From Rhizomucor pusillus (taxonomy: Eukaryota; Mucoromycota; Mucoromycetes; Mucorales; Lichtheimiaceae), in NCBI GenBank assembly GCA_900175165.2, contig FWWN02000670.1, positions 94,371-158,370 of the forward strand: a stretch of DNA of 64,000 nt. Direction: 5' to 3'. This document shows positions 49,680 to 60,945 of this stretch, piece by piece. The first letter of the stretch is position 1, and each line of letters begins with the position of its first letter. Below the pieces are notes generated by a model that saw only the letters and a list, made by a program, of their open reading frames with translations, made no database searches and had not been told where the DNA came from. Position numbers and translations under genes: made by a program.

Positions 49680-50967
49680 TTAATCGTCTTGAACGAATCG
49701 CCAGATACGAACAGTGCCATCATCTGCAGCAGATGCTAGCCAGTCACCGTGATTCTGTGTAGGAAACCAGCTTACATGGTTCACATCATGTACGCCGTGT
49801 GCATCTTTGACACTCGCAACAGGTTCCCAGCTAGAAGCTGGATCGCCCAAATTAGCATCACCTGTGCTCTTTGACTGGAAAATTCGTGTTAGATAACTTG
49901 TCTGAATAATTACATAAGTTCACAAAATACCTGTGCAAAGATACGGATTGTATTGTCTCCACTGGCGCTAGCAATGTGATTGTTGACCTTTGACCAAGAC
50001 ACAGAGTAGATGCATCGTTCGTGGTAGCCAGATAAAGTGCAGATAGTGCGGTAATCGCCAGAAGAGCTGGCACTTTGCTGCTCCTGTTTTAATGTCTTCC
50101 ATATCCGTATAGTTTGGTCATCGGATGCCGATACTAACCAAGATGGAAATATTTAGCAAGAAACAATATATCGCTCATAGCTCCCGCGCTTATTCGGATA
50201 TACCTATATAGTCTCCAGTAACGTCAAAATCTAAAGCCCACACGGTAGAAGTATGTCCCTTGAGCGTATCAGCGCAGTACCAATCGTCATCGTCCTCGCA
50301 CCAGATCTTGATTGTGTCATCGTAACTAGCAGATGCCAAAATTTCCTTGTGAGGATGCCATGCTACCATTTTCACATCCTGGCTGTGCTCTTGAAGGACG
50401 CTTAAGCACTCAAAATCATTATCCGCTTCCACTATTGTGAAGAATAAATGCAAAGTTTCTACATGCACATGTAGATATTTCATGCTTAGTTACCTTCCCA
50501 AATCCATACGCTCTTGTCTCTGCTGCAGGTAGCCAACAGTTGCCCTGACGACGACCAAGCAACAGATTTTATTTCATTTTCGTGTCCTTCAAGAGTGGCC
50601 ACACACTCCCATTCGTTTTCTCGAGGGTCGTGTTCCCAGATACCCGTCGTAGCATCGAAGCTTGCTGTGGCTATCTCGTTTCCAGAAGGAGACCATGCAA
50701 CGCTGCGGATAGTGCGCTTGTGTCCTCCATCGAGTACATTGATGCATTGCCACTGCGACATGTCAGAGTGCGACACCGGCGCCCAGAGGCGCACTGTCTT
50801 GTCGCCGGAGCATGTAGCGAGGATCGTTTTCGAAGGGTGCCAAATAGCTTGCCACACACGATCCTGGTGGCCTTTGAATAATTATAAGTGTGTTGGTAAA
50901 CTCGTATGAGTAATGAAGAGACTGGATTGCTACCTTCTAGAGTCGCTACAAGCTCTAAGCGCGGCAT
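49680..50967 (-). CDS. CIA1: cytosolic iron-sulphur assembly protein CIA1 (CIAO1)
   Basis: Five exons on the minus strand, 50967-50934, 50871-50494, 50431-50204, 50133-49931 and 49874-49680; 345 residues forming a seven-bladed WD40 propeller. Repeats include [59 protein letters not shown] and [16 protein letters not shown]1 is a scaffold of the targeting complex that hands Fe-S clusters to cytosolic and nuclear proteins. The short last-blade insertion and total length fit CIA1 rather than other WD proteins. Its ATG is 119 bases from the head-to-head SCOC gene. Confidence 0.92.
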
Positions 50968-51086
50968 GTGTTATATGCTCAAGATTATGCGGAGGAGGCA
51001 GCTCAGGAGAGGAGGAGATGGATTGAAAAAGCCACTTGATCAATGCAGCAGCGCATCATCGCCTTTGTTCGCCGACTCACCCCACT

Positions 51087-51500
51087 ATGGCCGAAAATGG
51101 AGCAGATTACGAAATGGAGAATGCAGAGGAGCGTGAGCAGCTTGTAAGGTAGTAACATTTAACAATACATTGAACGTTTCAGCCGGCAGAAGATCATTGT
51201 ATATATTTTAGCAACGTTCTCCAGCTTCAGACACAACTACGTGGTAAAGTTGAGGCAATCGTATATACAGCGACGGCGGCCCTCTAACGACATTTGCATG
51301 CAACAGCTCTGATATCTCGAGTGGACTCTGCACGGAAAGAACATAATTCTTTGCTTGCAGAAAATCAAATGCTGCAGAAATACATCAATAATTCACTGAC
51401 CTCCACGGCTGTCTTTGGTGCGACCGGTGTTGTGGGACAAACCGGTGCAACTGCTGCAGCAATGTCCAAATCTTCCAGCTCGACTGATTCCTCACAGTGA
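51087..51500 (+). CDS. SCOC-like short coiled-coil protein
   Basis: Exons 51087-51148, 51212-51243 and 51307-51500 give 95 residues. An acidic N-terminus leads to a heptad coiled coil (about 20-60) with LQLQTQLRALISRVDSARKE and NQMLQKYINNS, like SCOC/DUF2205 proteins, which act with FEZ/UNC-76 or Arl-type GTPases at the Golgi and in autophagy in animals. The tail is Ala/Gly/Ser-rich. It shares a short bidirectional promoter region with CIA1. Confidence 0.75.
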
Positions 51501-54147
51501 TTGAACGTCGCAGAGACTACTAGTCGAATCATCATGGTATATCTTTATTGTACAGAAATATATTTATTGTGTTATTTTTCTCCAAAGTGCGAAGCAAATG
51601 AAAAGCTTATCTAGACACTACCACCAGCATCACGTTGTTATACTCAAAGACAAAGATTCTGAATACCTTTCAAGATCACTGGATTGAAACCTTACGACCT
51701 TGTCTCCTAATCGCATATGGTTGCGGCAATGTGTGGCTCTGCGATAATCCAAACTTTATACGAGCGTCCGAAGAGATAAGGTTTCAACCATTGGATCAAG
51801 GCGTAAAGTCTTAAATTTAAAATAGTAATAAGGATATAGACGCACTTGATATGTGCATGGGCTGTTCCAGACACCGGTGAAACGAGACTCGTAACGCATC
51901 AAACGTACGAGTCAACGAGTATGCAAATTCAATACGTTTCCAGGTGGCGGGAAAGAATGCCAGGTGAGTTTCGAAGCTAAATCCCGAATAACCGGTGAAT
52001 CGATGGTCTGGTGTGAATACATACATACAATCGCACCCAAGCCTTCATTTAAGGTTACATGGAACTGTTGTAATTTCTATGATGATACGGCCCTTAGGCG
52101 TATCTTTTAACATTTCGTCGCAATCGACCATTGCGCTCAAGTCACGGTCAGCTAATTATTAAGGTTACAGGGTGAATGATGCTATAATATACAGGAGTGC
52201 GAGGAATTTGGATAAGAATGGAAAGATTTGCTAGCCATATTTGTCAATTCTTCTTTGAGGGTCTGCCCGTATTCCAAAAAATGAAATGATTTCCCCTCAC
52301 TCATTTTAGAGTCGGTTTTTCCTTTGTTAGACACTACAGAGTGGAGGAATCTACAATTGCTGCGTTGCAAGTAACCATATTCTGCGAGCGACAGGTGGTT
52401 CACAGCAGCTCGGAAGGCTAATATTTTTGTACTTATCTGCACGAAGCGGGAGACCCGGATTTGTATGTGTGCTGGATGCATGACACGCGGTAGACATATG
52501 AAACGGAGCCACTAAATGCTACATATTTTAAAAGGGGTCCTGCTTTGAATGACATGTAAAAGAATGCAGTGACACCTTTCACAATACCTTGACTGACAGT
52601 AAATAGCGATCGATCAAAGTTTGGGACTCCTTCCAAGTATGGAAGTGATCTCCATCGAGGCAATTTGCCAGGTGCCTTGATGTGTGTTCGGGCATCTGCC
52701 CCTACTTTGTCATTCAAGTGCACATTCCTTGTTGCTGACAATAGCTGAATGTTCCCGCCCTTTTCGGGAAAGAAATGACTAGAGCGAGCTTTCTGCAGGT
52801 AAAAATGTGATGCAAGCTCATTGTCTGAGTACAGATTGATCCGCCGGCGCTTTCGAATACGGCTATTCCGAGTTCAAAGATCGACATGCCTGGGAACCTG
52901 TGAATTATGGACAAATAAGAACAGGGAGGGCTGAAGATCGCTGCTCAAGAGGGGTCTCCAAAACAAAAAGAGCGGTTCGTTACCATTGGCTTTGTTTCAA
53001 ATTCATGAAGATTACCTGAAGGAGCAGCGGCCGTCACTTGCCATGAAAGGAACCCAAAGGGGGAACGGATGGGGGACAAGAGAAGTCTTTTCCATCCCAA
53101 TTGCACCCCTTTCTCCGTCACGCGCTTACCTGCATACTTCACCCGCGCAGCAGCAGCATCACCAGCAGCAGCAGCGCAGAAAAGAGAGTGTGTTACCGTG
53201 TGTATATGTGCCTCCTTTCGTTCGTCACTCTCTCCCTTCACACATTGTCATTGTCCTTTGTTCCCCCCAACAATCCTCCTTCCTTCGTTCTTTGCAACTT
53301 TCGGTCGACCAACAAAAAGGTAAACACGCAAAAGCGAACCTGATAAGATACACAATCCGGAAGCATTTTTTTACTGTCACTTGGCTTGCAATAACATCGT
53401 ACTCTCCTTATCGTAAGTATTTCGATCATTCAGATTGTTTCTGTTTCTCTGTGTCTTGTTATTGTTATTATGATTCCCCCGCACTCCCTGCTTTGCTCAC
53501 GGGACATCGTCATTTTTGTTCTAGTTGCTCTGCGAACGTAAACACTTGCACACACACCATCAAGAGATTCTCTCCACTGGTCGTTGCCGGTTTCGTTCCC
53601 CTTTTCGACTTTTATCTTTTTTTTCCCTTTGATTCTCAAGCGATCTTCATTTGAAGACACCACACAATTTCATATTGCAAGCATCCCCCCATCCATCCTT
53701 TCCCACTTCCTCTCTTCTTCTCCCATCTTCCCACTTCTTTCTCTATCACTCTTCATTTCCTTCAACTGCTCTTTCGCGCTCGATCCCTTTTCCCACATTC
53801 AAGCACGGAGCAAGGGATCCCTTACATTGTATATCGCGCCTTTTTTTCATCCTTGTTCCCAAGCAACAGACTTCCCTACAGCAATTTCCTTCCTGCATTT
53901 ACCAGACGTATATTTTGGTCGAGTGAAGCGACTGGGAAGCATTTAGTATATTGCATAAAAATATACACCGTATATACAACAATAAGCCAGTCCACTCGAC
54001 AACGAACTACGACCTGATCTTGAGCCCTACGATTTGAATGAATCAGCAGTAAACAGCAAAAAAAAAGACAACTTTAAGCGAGAAAATAAAACAAGAATAT
54101 ACGCTCAGCTCTACTCGACAAGAAGAAAGAAAAAGTACGCCAACATA
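51501..54147. other. gene-poor stretch and long pyrimidine-rich leader
   Basis: No known family in 51501-53000; the minus-strand frame near 52433-52741 is of unknown nature. From about 53220 to 53900 the plus strand is markedly pyrimidine-rich, like a long 5' leader, followed by AT-rich TATATACAAC near 53970. This suggests a long or spliced leader for the FAR1-like gene. Confidence 0.45.
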
Positions 54148-56142
54148 ATGACCAACCCTGATCAACTAAGCCTTGCCATGTCAGCGGAGCAGCAGCAGCA
54201 GCAAGTCCAGGACCGGCAACAGCAGCAACAGCGACAACCTCCACGTGTATCGGTGAGTGCTGAGACATTTCGTTACACCAAAATTTTGACAGTTCATAAA
54301 TGAGACTACCTAGATGGAGCAGCTTTTCGAACGTTTGCTCAAGCGAACTTTCCCCGACAGCGTCACTGCTATAGAGTACTGTCGCAATCTATGCGCAGAA
54401 TTTGGCTTTACTGTGAAGCAAGAAGCCAGTGCCAATAGGGTAACTAGCAAAAGACATGTACTTTTCAGGATCATTGTTAATTGCATATTGCATGACAGAA
54501 CATCTATGTCTATTGTTCTCGAGAAGGTCTCCCTGATTCGCAGCGAAATCCAAAGCCCTCACCGCAAAGGAAACGTCCATCTAAACGCTGCGACTGCCGA
54601 TGGCGCGTCGTGCTATCTGAAAACGAGCACGAACAATGGGAATTTCGCAAATCTATGAACCCCAACGCCGCAGAGCACAACCATGAAATGATGTCTCCAG
54701 ACGAAATGGTGAAAGCGTGGCCAAGCGAGGTCAATGAATATATTATCCAGCTTGCACGACAGAGACTGCAAACGCATGAAATCAGAGAAGCTGTAAAGCA
54801 GCGCTTCCCAAACATCTCCTGGAACGAGCGCAGATTCTACAATCGCCTTACAGAGGAACGGAAGCGAATAAAGCAACGAGGTATACTCGATAGATCACAA
54901 AGGCTTTTGTTGCTGTCGGCTCGCTTGTGCTCTGTAGTTGCTGCAAACGATGAGTGGGCGAATAGTGTAGAGCTAGAACTCGCAAGGATGATCGACAACT
55001 TTGCACAGCTTTCACGGCTACCTGCTGAGGCAATAGCCTCACTTGTTGACTTCCCCGTGGATCTTATCCAGACAGAAGCTCCGGACAAAGCAGCCGCAGC
55101 CGCAGGCAGGCATCAATATGCACATAACAACAGCAGCAACGACGCGTCGTCCTCCTCCTCCGAGCGCCCGTCACCTTCATCAACGGATATGATGCTAGAA
55201 GAACCTTCGCCTGCGAAGAAGCGCAAATCCGTGTCTTCTCCCCCGAACAGGACATTCGATCCCCCCAAAGCTACGCAGGCCGTTTACGTTCCAAGTTACG
55301 TGCTGTATGTGAGGAATCAACCCATGCGTTCATTGTCCGAACCATCGTCGCAAAGCCATGTACCTAGTCGTCGTCCTTTGCATGCTTCCTCACCTGATCC
55401 ATACAACCCACAGCAGCAGCAGCAAGTGCAAGCTTTATCTAACGCTGCTTTCGGATCAGCTGCGAATATGTTTTCCCTCACGTCGCCAACTGCATCGTCC
55501 ACCTCATCCACGTCCTCCGTTCCTTTCCATCCGCGACAGTCGGTACAGCACGCACTTGGCAGACACCTGGAAGCACGGGTTTCGTCTCCTTTGCAGCAAT
55601 CTGGAATTATCGCGCCGCCTCAGGATCCAGCTGTATCTTTCATGGCATATAATCAGCAAGCGCAGCAAAATCAACCGCCAGCGCCGCCAGCGCCGCAACA
55701 TCGACAGCAGCAACAACAGCAGCAGCAACAGCATGCTTACAATGTGGCTGTGCCAACATACAATATGTCAAATTCGTTCACGCCGTACAACATGCCCGCC
55801 AGCACGCTTGGTACGCCTTCTGACATGCAGTTCGGATTCGATAGCGGTCTAGCAACGGCTAACCCTGCAACAGCGTTTGCTCCCGCAGCTCAACGCGCTT
55901 CACAGCAACGCCCATCCATGGACCGTGCAGAATCCGCAGCAACAACAGGCCATCCACACGATCGGCATGCACAGACCACCGCGCCTACAACATCGTCCAT
56001 GTTTGGATTCTACCCTGCCGTCAAAGAGGAGCAAATGCCTGACCACCGCGCAACCATGCTTTTTCAGCGTGATCAGCAAGAACAGCAACAAAGGTTGCAG
56101 CCCGGTCTATCGCAGCAGGGTTTCGTACCGAACACGCTGCAT

Positions 56143-56185
<43 letters not shown>

Positions 56186-56250
56186 CGCAAGCGGGCAATT
56201 CATCTATGAGTGATCCAAACTTGGCCCATCCTCCGCCTTCGTGGGCGTAA
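54148..56250 (+). CDS. FAR1-like DNA-binding transcription factor with Gln-rich tail
   Basis: Exons 54148-54252, 54314-54439 and 54499-56250 give 660 residues. After a Gln-rich start, residues about 36-145 form a FAR1/WRKY-GCM1-type zinc finger: LFERLLKRTFPDSVTAIEYC, then NIYVYCSREG, KRCDCRWRVVL and a closing HNHEMM, giving the C..C..H-x-H ligand set. The next segment (EIREAVKQRFPNISW) looks like the helical region seen after FAR1 domains. FAR1 domains come from Mutator-like transposases; no transposase core remains, so this is a domesticated factor. The rest is disordered and Gln/Ser/Pro-rich, with a long Gln run near the end (about 56139-56184). Confidence 0.75.
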
Positions 56251-57448
56251 ACAACTATATTTTCTTGTGCTCTCTTTCCCTCACTTGCCATTCACTTAAC
56301 TTTTATGCCACCTTTTGCAAAAAAAATCGCAGCACTTTCTTGTCCTACCACGGGAGACAGCTATGCCCTATGCCAACGACAAAATTTCGTCGTTTCTATC
56401 ATCCATCAAGCTTACTAAGGCGCTAAATCTGATGTTAAATCTTTTCGTATATTGCTTTTTGGTTCTCGCATCCCCAAAGCTGTAGATTATAGTTAGTAGT
56501 CTGGTATATATTTTTTATCATATGCTGTCCTTTTTTCTTTCTTTTTTCTTTTCTACCCTGTTGTTGGTCATGTATGCGTTCTATGGTCGGACGTAACAAT
56601 GACTGAACTATCTTTTCTCCAGCTATATTATATTATACATATACATTATATTTTATAAATATATATACCTTCTTTCTCCTTGTTTTCATATAAACTATTC
56701 CATTCTATTATTTATGTTTGTTTGCTTGCGGGAGGCTGATCCACGTGTCCAGAGGTTATTTCCTGGTTTTACCCTTGGCAACTTGGCACCATTTTCTTGG
56801 GCGGCACACATGCATCAGGAAGGAAAAACCTCACCTCTTTTTTAAAGAAATTCAACGGATTGAGATAAAAGCGATTGGTTATGTTTCATTTATACTGAAG
56901 CAATCATCTGATCCGGATTGGGTTGATCTGATTACTAACACACGGTAGAGGTGGGGACAAGCTCATTATCCTTTGCTGAGTAAGCCAAGGCTTACGCTCA
57001 GTATCCAACGTATTTTTTCACGCAGCGGCCACGTAAGTCTGCCAAAAGAGGTAAGAATAGCCCGAATAAGCCCCAAATAGAAATTGCTGCGGCGCCAAGG
57101 ATCAAACAATAACTGACGGTGTGCAGGGGGAGCGTCGCCAAGTTGACGATTTACAGGCTGGGTTGCCCATGGCAACGGCGTCAATCTCGTGACGCACTCC
57201 TTGGCCAGATGCGCGGGATGGCGGTCCAGAAATTCTGAGTCATAAAATTGAGGTTACACCAATTGCTGCGGCTGCCGGGCGATAAAAAGAGTAGAAAAAT
57301 GACGAAGCCCAGGTCACTCTTCTTCTTTTTCTCCCCCTTTCTTTCTTCCCTTTTCCCTTTCAATACCCGTAAAAAAGCCATTTTTATTCATTTCTTATTA
57401 TCATTGGCTTCATTTACCCAGTTTTCTGATTTATCACCCAAATATTGC
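56251..57448. other. intergenic, no gene recognised
   Basis: AT-rich with TATA-like runs near 56620-56670, then GC-richer sequence and a CT-rich leader before the Crz1-like ATG. No coding signal of note. Confidence 0.45.
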
Positions 57449-58951
57449 ATGTCTTCTTCTTCATCTTCTCATACTACCACTCTCAACATTAACGATTTGA
57501 ACAACCTGCTTTTCGACATGGACTACACCGCCGCTTCAAACGAATACCCTCATCCCTCCACCTTTGCTCTCAACCCTAATGAAAATGCATACATCCAAAA
57601 TGGATCTTCTGCTACTGGTAGGGTGTGCACAGTCACGAGGTCATGGACATATCGATTGACGGTAAATGCGCAATGCTTGGCATTGGCTCGATTAGCAGGC
57701 AAGGAACCTTCTTACAGTTCCTATGACGAAAGAACAATCAACTCTCACTGTTCGGAACTGGCTGCCATTCTCGCATATGGCGAATCACTGTCCAATGCCA
57801 ACAATGGAGAATCATCACGAAGCAGCTATAACGTTGATCACTTCACAGGCACACCTGCTGCGCCGTACATGAACACACCTTATTTGGATTCTACCATTAC
57901 CACACCCTCAACAATGTTTACTCCTGCCATGAGCACCATCCATGGCTCGCCATATTTTACACCGCAAACCAGCCCAAGTGACAGCTTCCCTGTTGACTCA
58001 TTAGTGGCAGCTTATCTAGCACAGCCTGCAGCCTGCTTCGATGGCGACCCTTCAAGATTGCTTCTCAACAATGATCTTAACGTTAGCAATAACGAAAATG
58101 ACAGCAATAACAAGTCCAATTTTTACGCTGATGATGACTATAAAAACTATATAAACGCAAATCTTGGCAACGTCAAGTCTGAAGTAAACCACAACGGCAA
58201 CGATGGTGTTGACACCAACGTTGGCAGCACCAGCACCGATGTGAACTCTAACACCTATGGCAGCAGTGCCCCGTTGACGTGGCACGATGAGCCAACTGCA
58301 GAGTCTTCAAACGGTCTCTTCCCTTCCACCGACGAATTGCTCAGCTCACTTGGCGGATCAAATCAAGGCATTGCAATCGACTGGAGTTTCATGCACGAAT
58401 TGAACGGTTTCGCCTGCTCTGGCAACGAGGCAAACGCATCTAACAACGACAAATCTACCTCAAAGAACGACTCTGAATCACAAAAGGAGAACAACAACAA
58501 CGCACCACACTCCAATACGGACAACCATGATAACGCAACATCAAGTGACCAGTATGCGGTCGCTCCCATTTCTTCTGGCACATCTGGTACACCCCGCAAT
58601 TCTCGTAAGCGCAAGCTGGACGACAGCGGTCCCACTGTGGATGCCAACAAGAACAAGAAGGTCAATACGGAGAATGAACGCCCTTATGAATGCCCAATAT
58701 GCAAGAGCCGATTCAGCAGGCGCTACAATCTAGGCACCCATATGAAGACACATGACAAAAACCGGCAAAAGGAATTCATCTGTTCAACTTGCCACAAGGG
58801 TTTCGACCGCAAGCATGACCGTGAACGTCACATTGCAACGGTCCACCGTGGAGAGCGTCAATTCGCTTGTCTCGACTGCACCCAGTCATTTAGCAGGAAG
58901 GACGCACTCAACCGACATATTCAAAAGCACAATCGAGAAGGACTCGTATAG
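57449..58951 (+). CDS. C2H2 zinc-finger transcription factor, Crz1-like
   Basis: A single open frame of 500 residues from the ATG at 57449. The first 350 residues are low-complexity, rich in Ser, Asn and Thr. Basic residues RKRKLDD near 390 look like a nuclear signal. Three C2H2 fingers occupy about 412-493: YECPICKSRFSRRYNLGTHM, FICSTCHKGFDRKHDRERHI and FACLDCTQSFSRKDALNRHI. This trio and its spacing match calcineurin-responsive Crz1/PrzA factors, in which calcineurin dephosphorylation drives nuclear entry. A possible in-frame 78-nt intron (57618-57695) would remove a Thr/Arg segment. No PxIxIT site was confidently identified. Confidence 0.75.
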   Translation: MSSSSSSHTTTLNINDLNNLLFDMDYTAASNEYPHPSTFALNPNENAYIQNGSSATGRVCTVTRSWTYRLTVNAQCLALARLAGKEPSYSSYDERTINSHCSELAAILAYGESLSNANNGESSRSSYNVDHFTGTPAAPYMNTPYLDSTITTPSTMFTPAMSTIHGSPYFTPQTSPSDSFPVDSLVAAYLAQPAACFDGDPSRLLLNNDLNVSNNENDSNNKSNFYADDDYKNYINANLGNVKSEVNHNGNDGVDTNVGSTSTDVNSNTYGSSAPLTWHDEPTAESSNGLFPSTDELLSSLGGSNQGIAIDWSFMHELNGFACSGNEANASNNDKSTSKNDSESQKENNNNAPHSNTDNHDNATSSDQYAVAPISSGTSGTPRNSRKRKLDDSGPTVDANKNKKVNTENERPYECPICKSRFSRRYNLGTHMKTHDKNRQKEFICSTCHKGFDRKHDRERHIATVHRGERQFACLDCTQSFSRKDALNRHIQKHNREGLV

Positions 58952-59777
58952 CGCTATATGCTTACCCCATTATGTATTGAATAAATAGTATGCTGATTTT
59001 CCTAAGTGAGCCTTTGGGCTCTTGAAAACCAAAAAATTGTATTTTCGTTTTTTCGTGTTCTATACATACTGCTGTTTTTCCTGTGAAATAAATCATTCGA
59101 CTTGTCATCTACTCTATTACATTTTCATGCCTAGTGGTCTAATACTGTTACTCAACCATGTCAACGTTGTCATATCTATTCATTTGCTCGTTTCTATATT
59201 GGAGCAATTGCTGTTCGTTGCATTCTATCAACTCTTCTTGACTATTTTTGGGGAATAAACTAAAGTAAGCAAAGATGTCAGCATATATTCTACATGAAAA
59301 ATCCTGCGTTGCGCGAGACGGCTCGAACTTCTGCATTTATTACCTACGGGTTTCTCAATGTAACTTGCATGATTTATATTCTCGTTTGACGTAGCCTGTC
59401 TGCAGTGACCCCAGGCATTTAGAATGTTGCCCAGTTACTAAGAACGGAATAGATATGTACTATACCGAACAAACATCATCCACTTCTGCAAACTGTTCTA
59501 GATAGAGTCTCAATGTCACCTACTCGTCCAAATCTCGTCAGATTGCATTATGGCAAACATGTATCTAGGATCGGATATCTAAACAAATTGGGAAAAGGTG
59601 ACCTACATATGTGTTCTTCATCGAATCTGCTGGTGCAATCAAAATTGTAGAGATGCTACCCAGCTTAGATACGCTTGATTCATTTCAGCAATATACCCCT
59701 GGTATATGTATCGTTCCCTTTTTTCTATTTTTGACTGTCAATCGGTACATGCTTTATTTATATCAACCCGAACATGC
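58952..59777. other. intergenic, no gene recognised
   Basis: Contains the AATAAA signal of the Crz1-like gene near 58979-58985, then AT-rich sequence. A short stretch near 59310-59335 recalls a tRNA B box but forms no cloverleaf. Confidence 0.45.
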
Positions 59778-60422
59778 TCAGGCATAGGCAGGCATTTCGT
59801 AAACATTTCTGGAAGGATAAAGCATCTTTGCAGATGAACAAGACAAATGATCCGGCATAAGTTCCGTTGTCGCGACGAATGGTGTCGACTGGTTGCTGTA
59901 ACACGCTGTTGCTGGGTCATACATGATAGTTTGCTGGGGCGATGACACTGCAAAGTACGGCGGCGGTGGCGGTAATCCAGGAGGAGACGGATGATGATGG
60001 TGATGGTGGTGATACTGTAGAAGGAACAGTGGAGGAGGAGGAGGAGCTCCCGTTAGATGTGGAGGCAGAGCAGGCGGCGGAAAGCACGGTGGATAGAACA
60101 TTGCTGGTGGGACTGAAGACCCACCCACAGCGAACACGCCGCCAGCAGCTTGTCTCAAGTTGCTTCTACGCGCAAACATACGGCTGAGAAATGCTCGACA
60201 CTTGATTCTCTTTATTTTTTTTCTTGTACCGGGCGGTGGTAGCGGCGGCTGCACCGGCCCAGGCTCGAACCGTTGTTGGAGCAATAGCGAGGAAGAAGTG
60301 GTAGCAGGAGGCGGTGATGGCGGTGGTGGCGGAGCAGCAGCATCCGCTGTTGTTTGATCGAGAGCAGGCAGTTCCATCTTTTGAACGATAGTTCGGCTCC
60401 CGTCACTGTCGTAGTCTGACAT
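59778..60422 (-). CDS. proline- and histidine-rich hypothetical protein
   Basis: An intronless frame of 214 residues beginning MSDYDSDGSRTIVQ. It has several poly-proline runs, a basic patch (GTRKKIKRIKCRAFLSRMFARR) and seven consecutive histidines, and ends SRNVYEMPAYA. The last 60 residues are less simple and include Tyr-rich pieces. No family is recognised. The poly-proline runs could bind WW, SH3 or profilin-like partners. A CA microsatellite lies upstream. Confidence 0.5.
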   Translation of the reverse strand: MSDYDSDGSRTIVQKMELPALDQTTADAAAPPPPPSPPPATTSSSLLLQQRFEPGPVQPPLPPPGTRKKIKRIKCRAFLSRMFARRSNLRQAAGGVFAVGGSSVPPAMFYPPCFPPPALPPHLTGAPPPPPLFLLQYHHHHHHHPSPPGLPPPPPYFAVSSPQQTIMYDPATACYSNQSTPFVATTELMPDHLSCSSAKMLYPSRNVYEMPAYA

Positions 60423-60561
60423 GTCGTGTAAGCAAACGAGAAGGAATAGGAAGAGGAAGAAAAAAAAAAAAGGGAATAGCCCCCCCAAAAGTTGCAGCGT
60501 CGTTCCGGGCATCAAGTGACCTACATCACACAATCTAGCGCGGTTCCCGCCATCATTGTTT

Positions 60562-60579
60562 ACACACACACACACACAA
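60562..60579. repeat. (CA)n microsatellite
   Basis: Nine CA/AC units in the region shared by the promoters of the proline-rich protein and NSA1. Confidence 0.85.
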
Positions 60580-60945
60580 TGACTGCTTGATGGTCCCGAT
60601 CTATCACATAACAGGATTCCCTGTTGTTTCAACAAATACACCGGAACTTTGCGAAGCTGAGCTAAGACGATTCAACATCATTTACTTTGAATCTGTTTGC
60701 ATGCACCTAGTGACTACGTCTTTGGTGATAATCGTACATATCATTGATGATTTCCCGCCGCCCTCTGTAAATATTGAATGATTGCAACTATCGATCGTAC
60801 AAGATGGATAAGCATTCCTCAAGAAACATCGAAACATGCCTTTTGCAGAAGAGGACGGTGGCGCACAGACCAACGTGACCGAGGATTTTTTTTCTTCCAG
60901 CCTGCCGCCAGACCCAATTTTTACTACAGTCCTGCAGTTTTCCAA

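Noticed and set aside
52182..52741. Minus-strand frames of about 100 residues that look partly protein-like
   Set aside because: No family resemblance, no clear splice links between them, and no promoter signal.
59310..59340. tRNA B-box-like GGCTCGAACTT
   Set aside because: No matching A box or cloverleaf on either strand.
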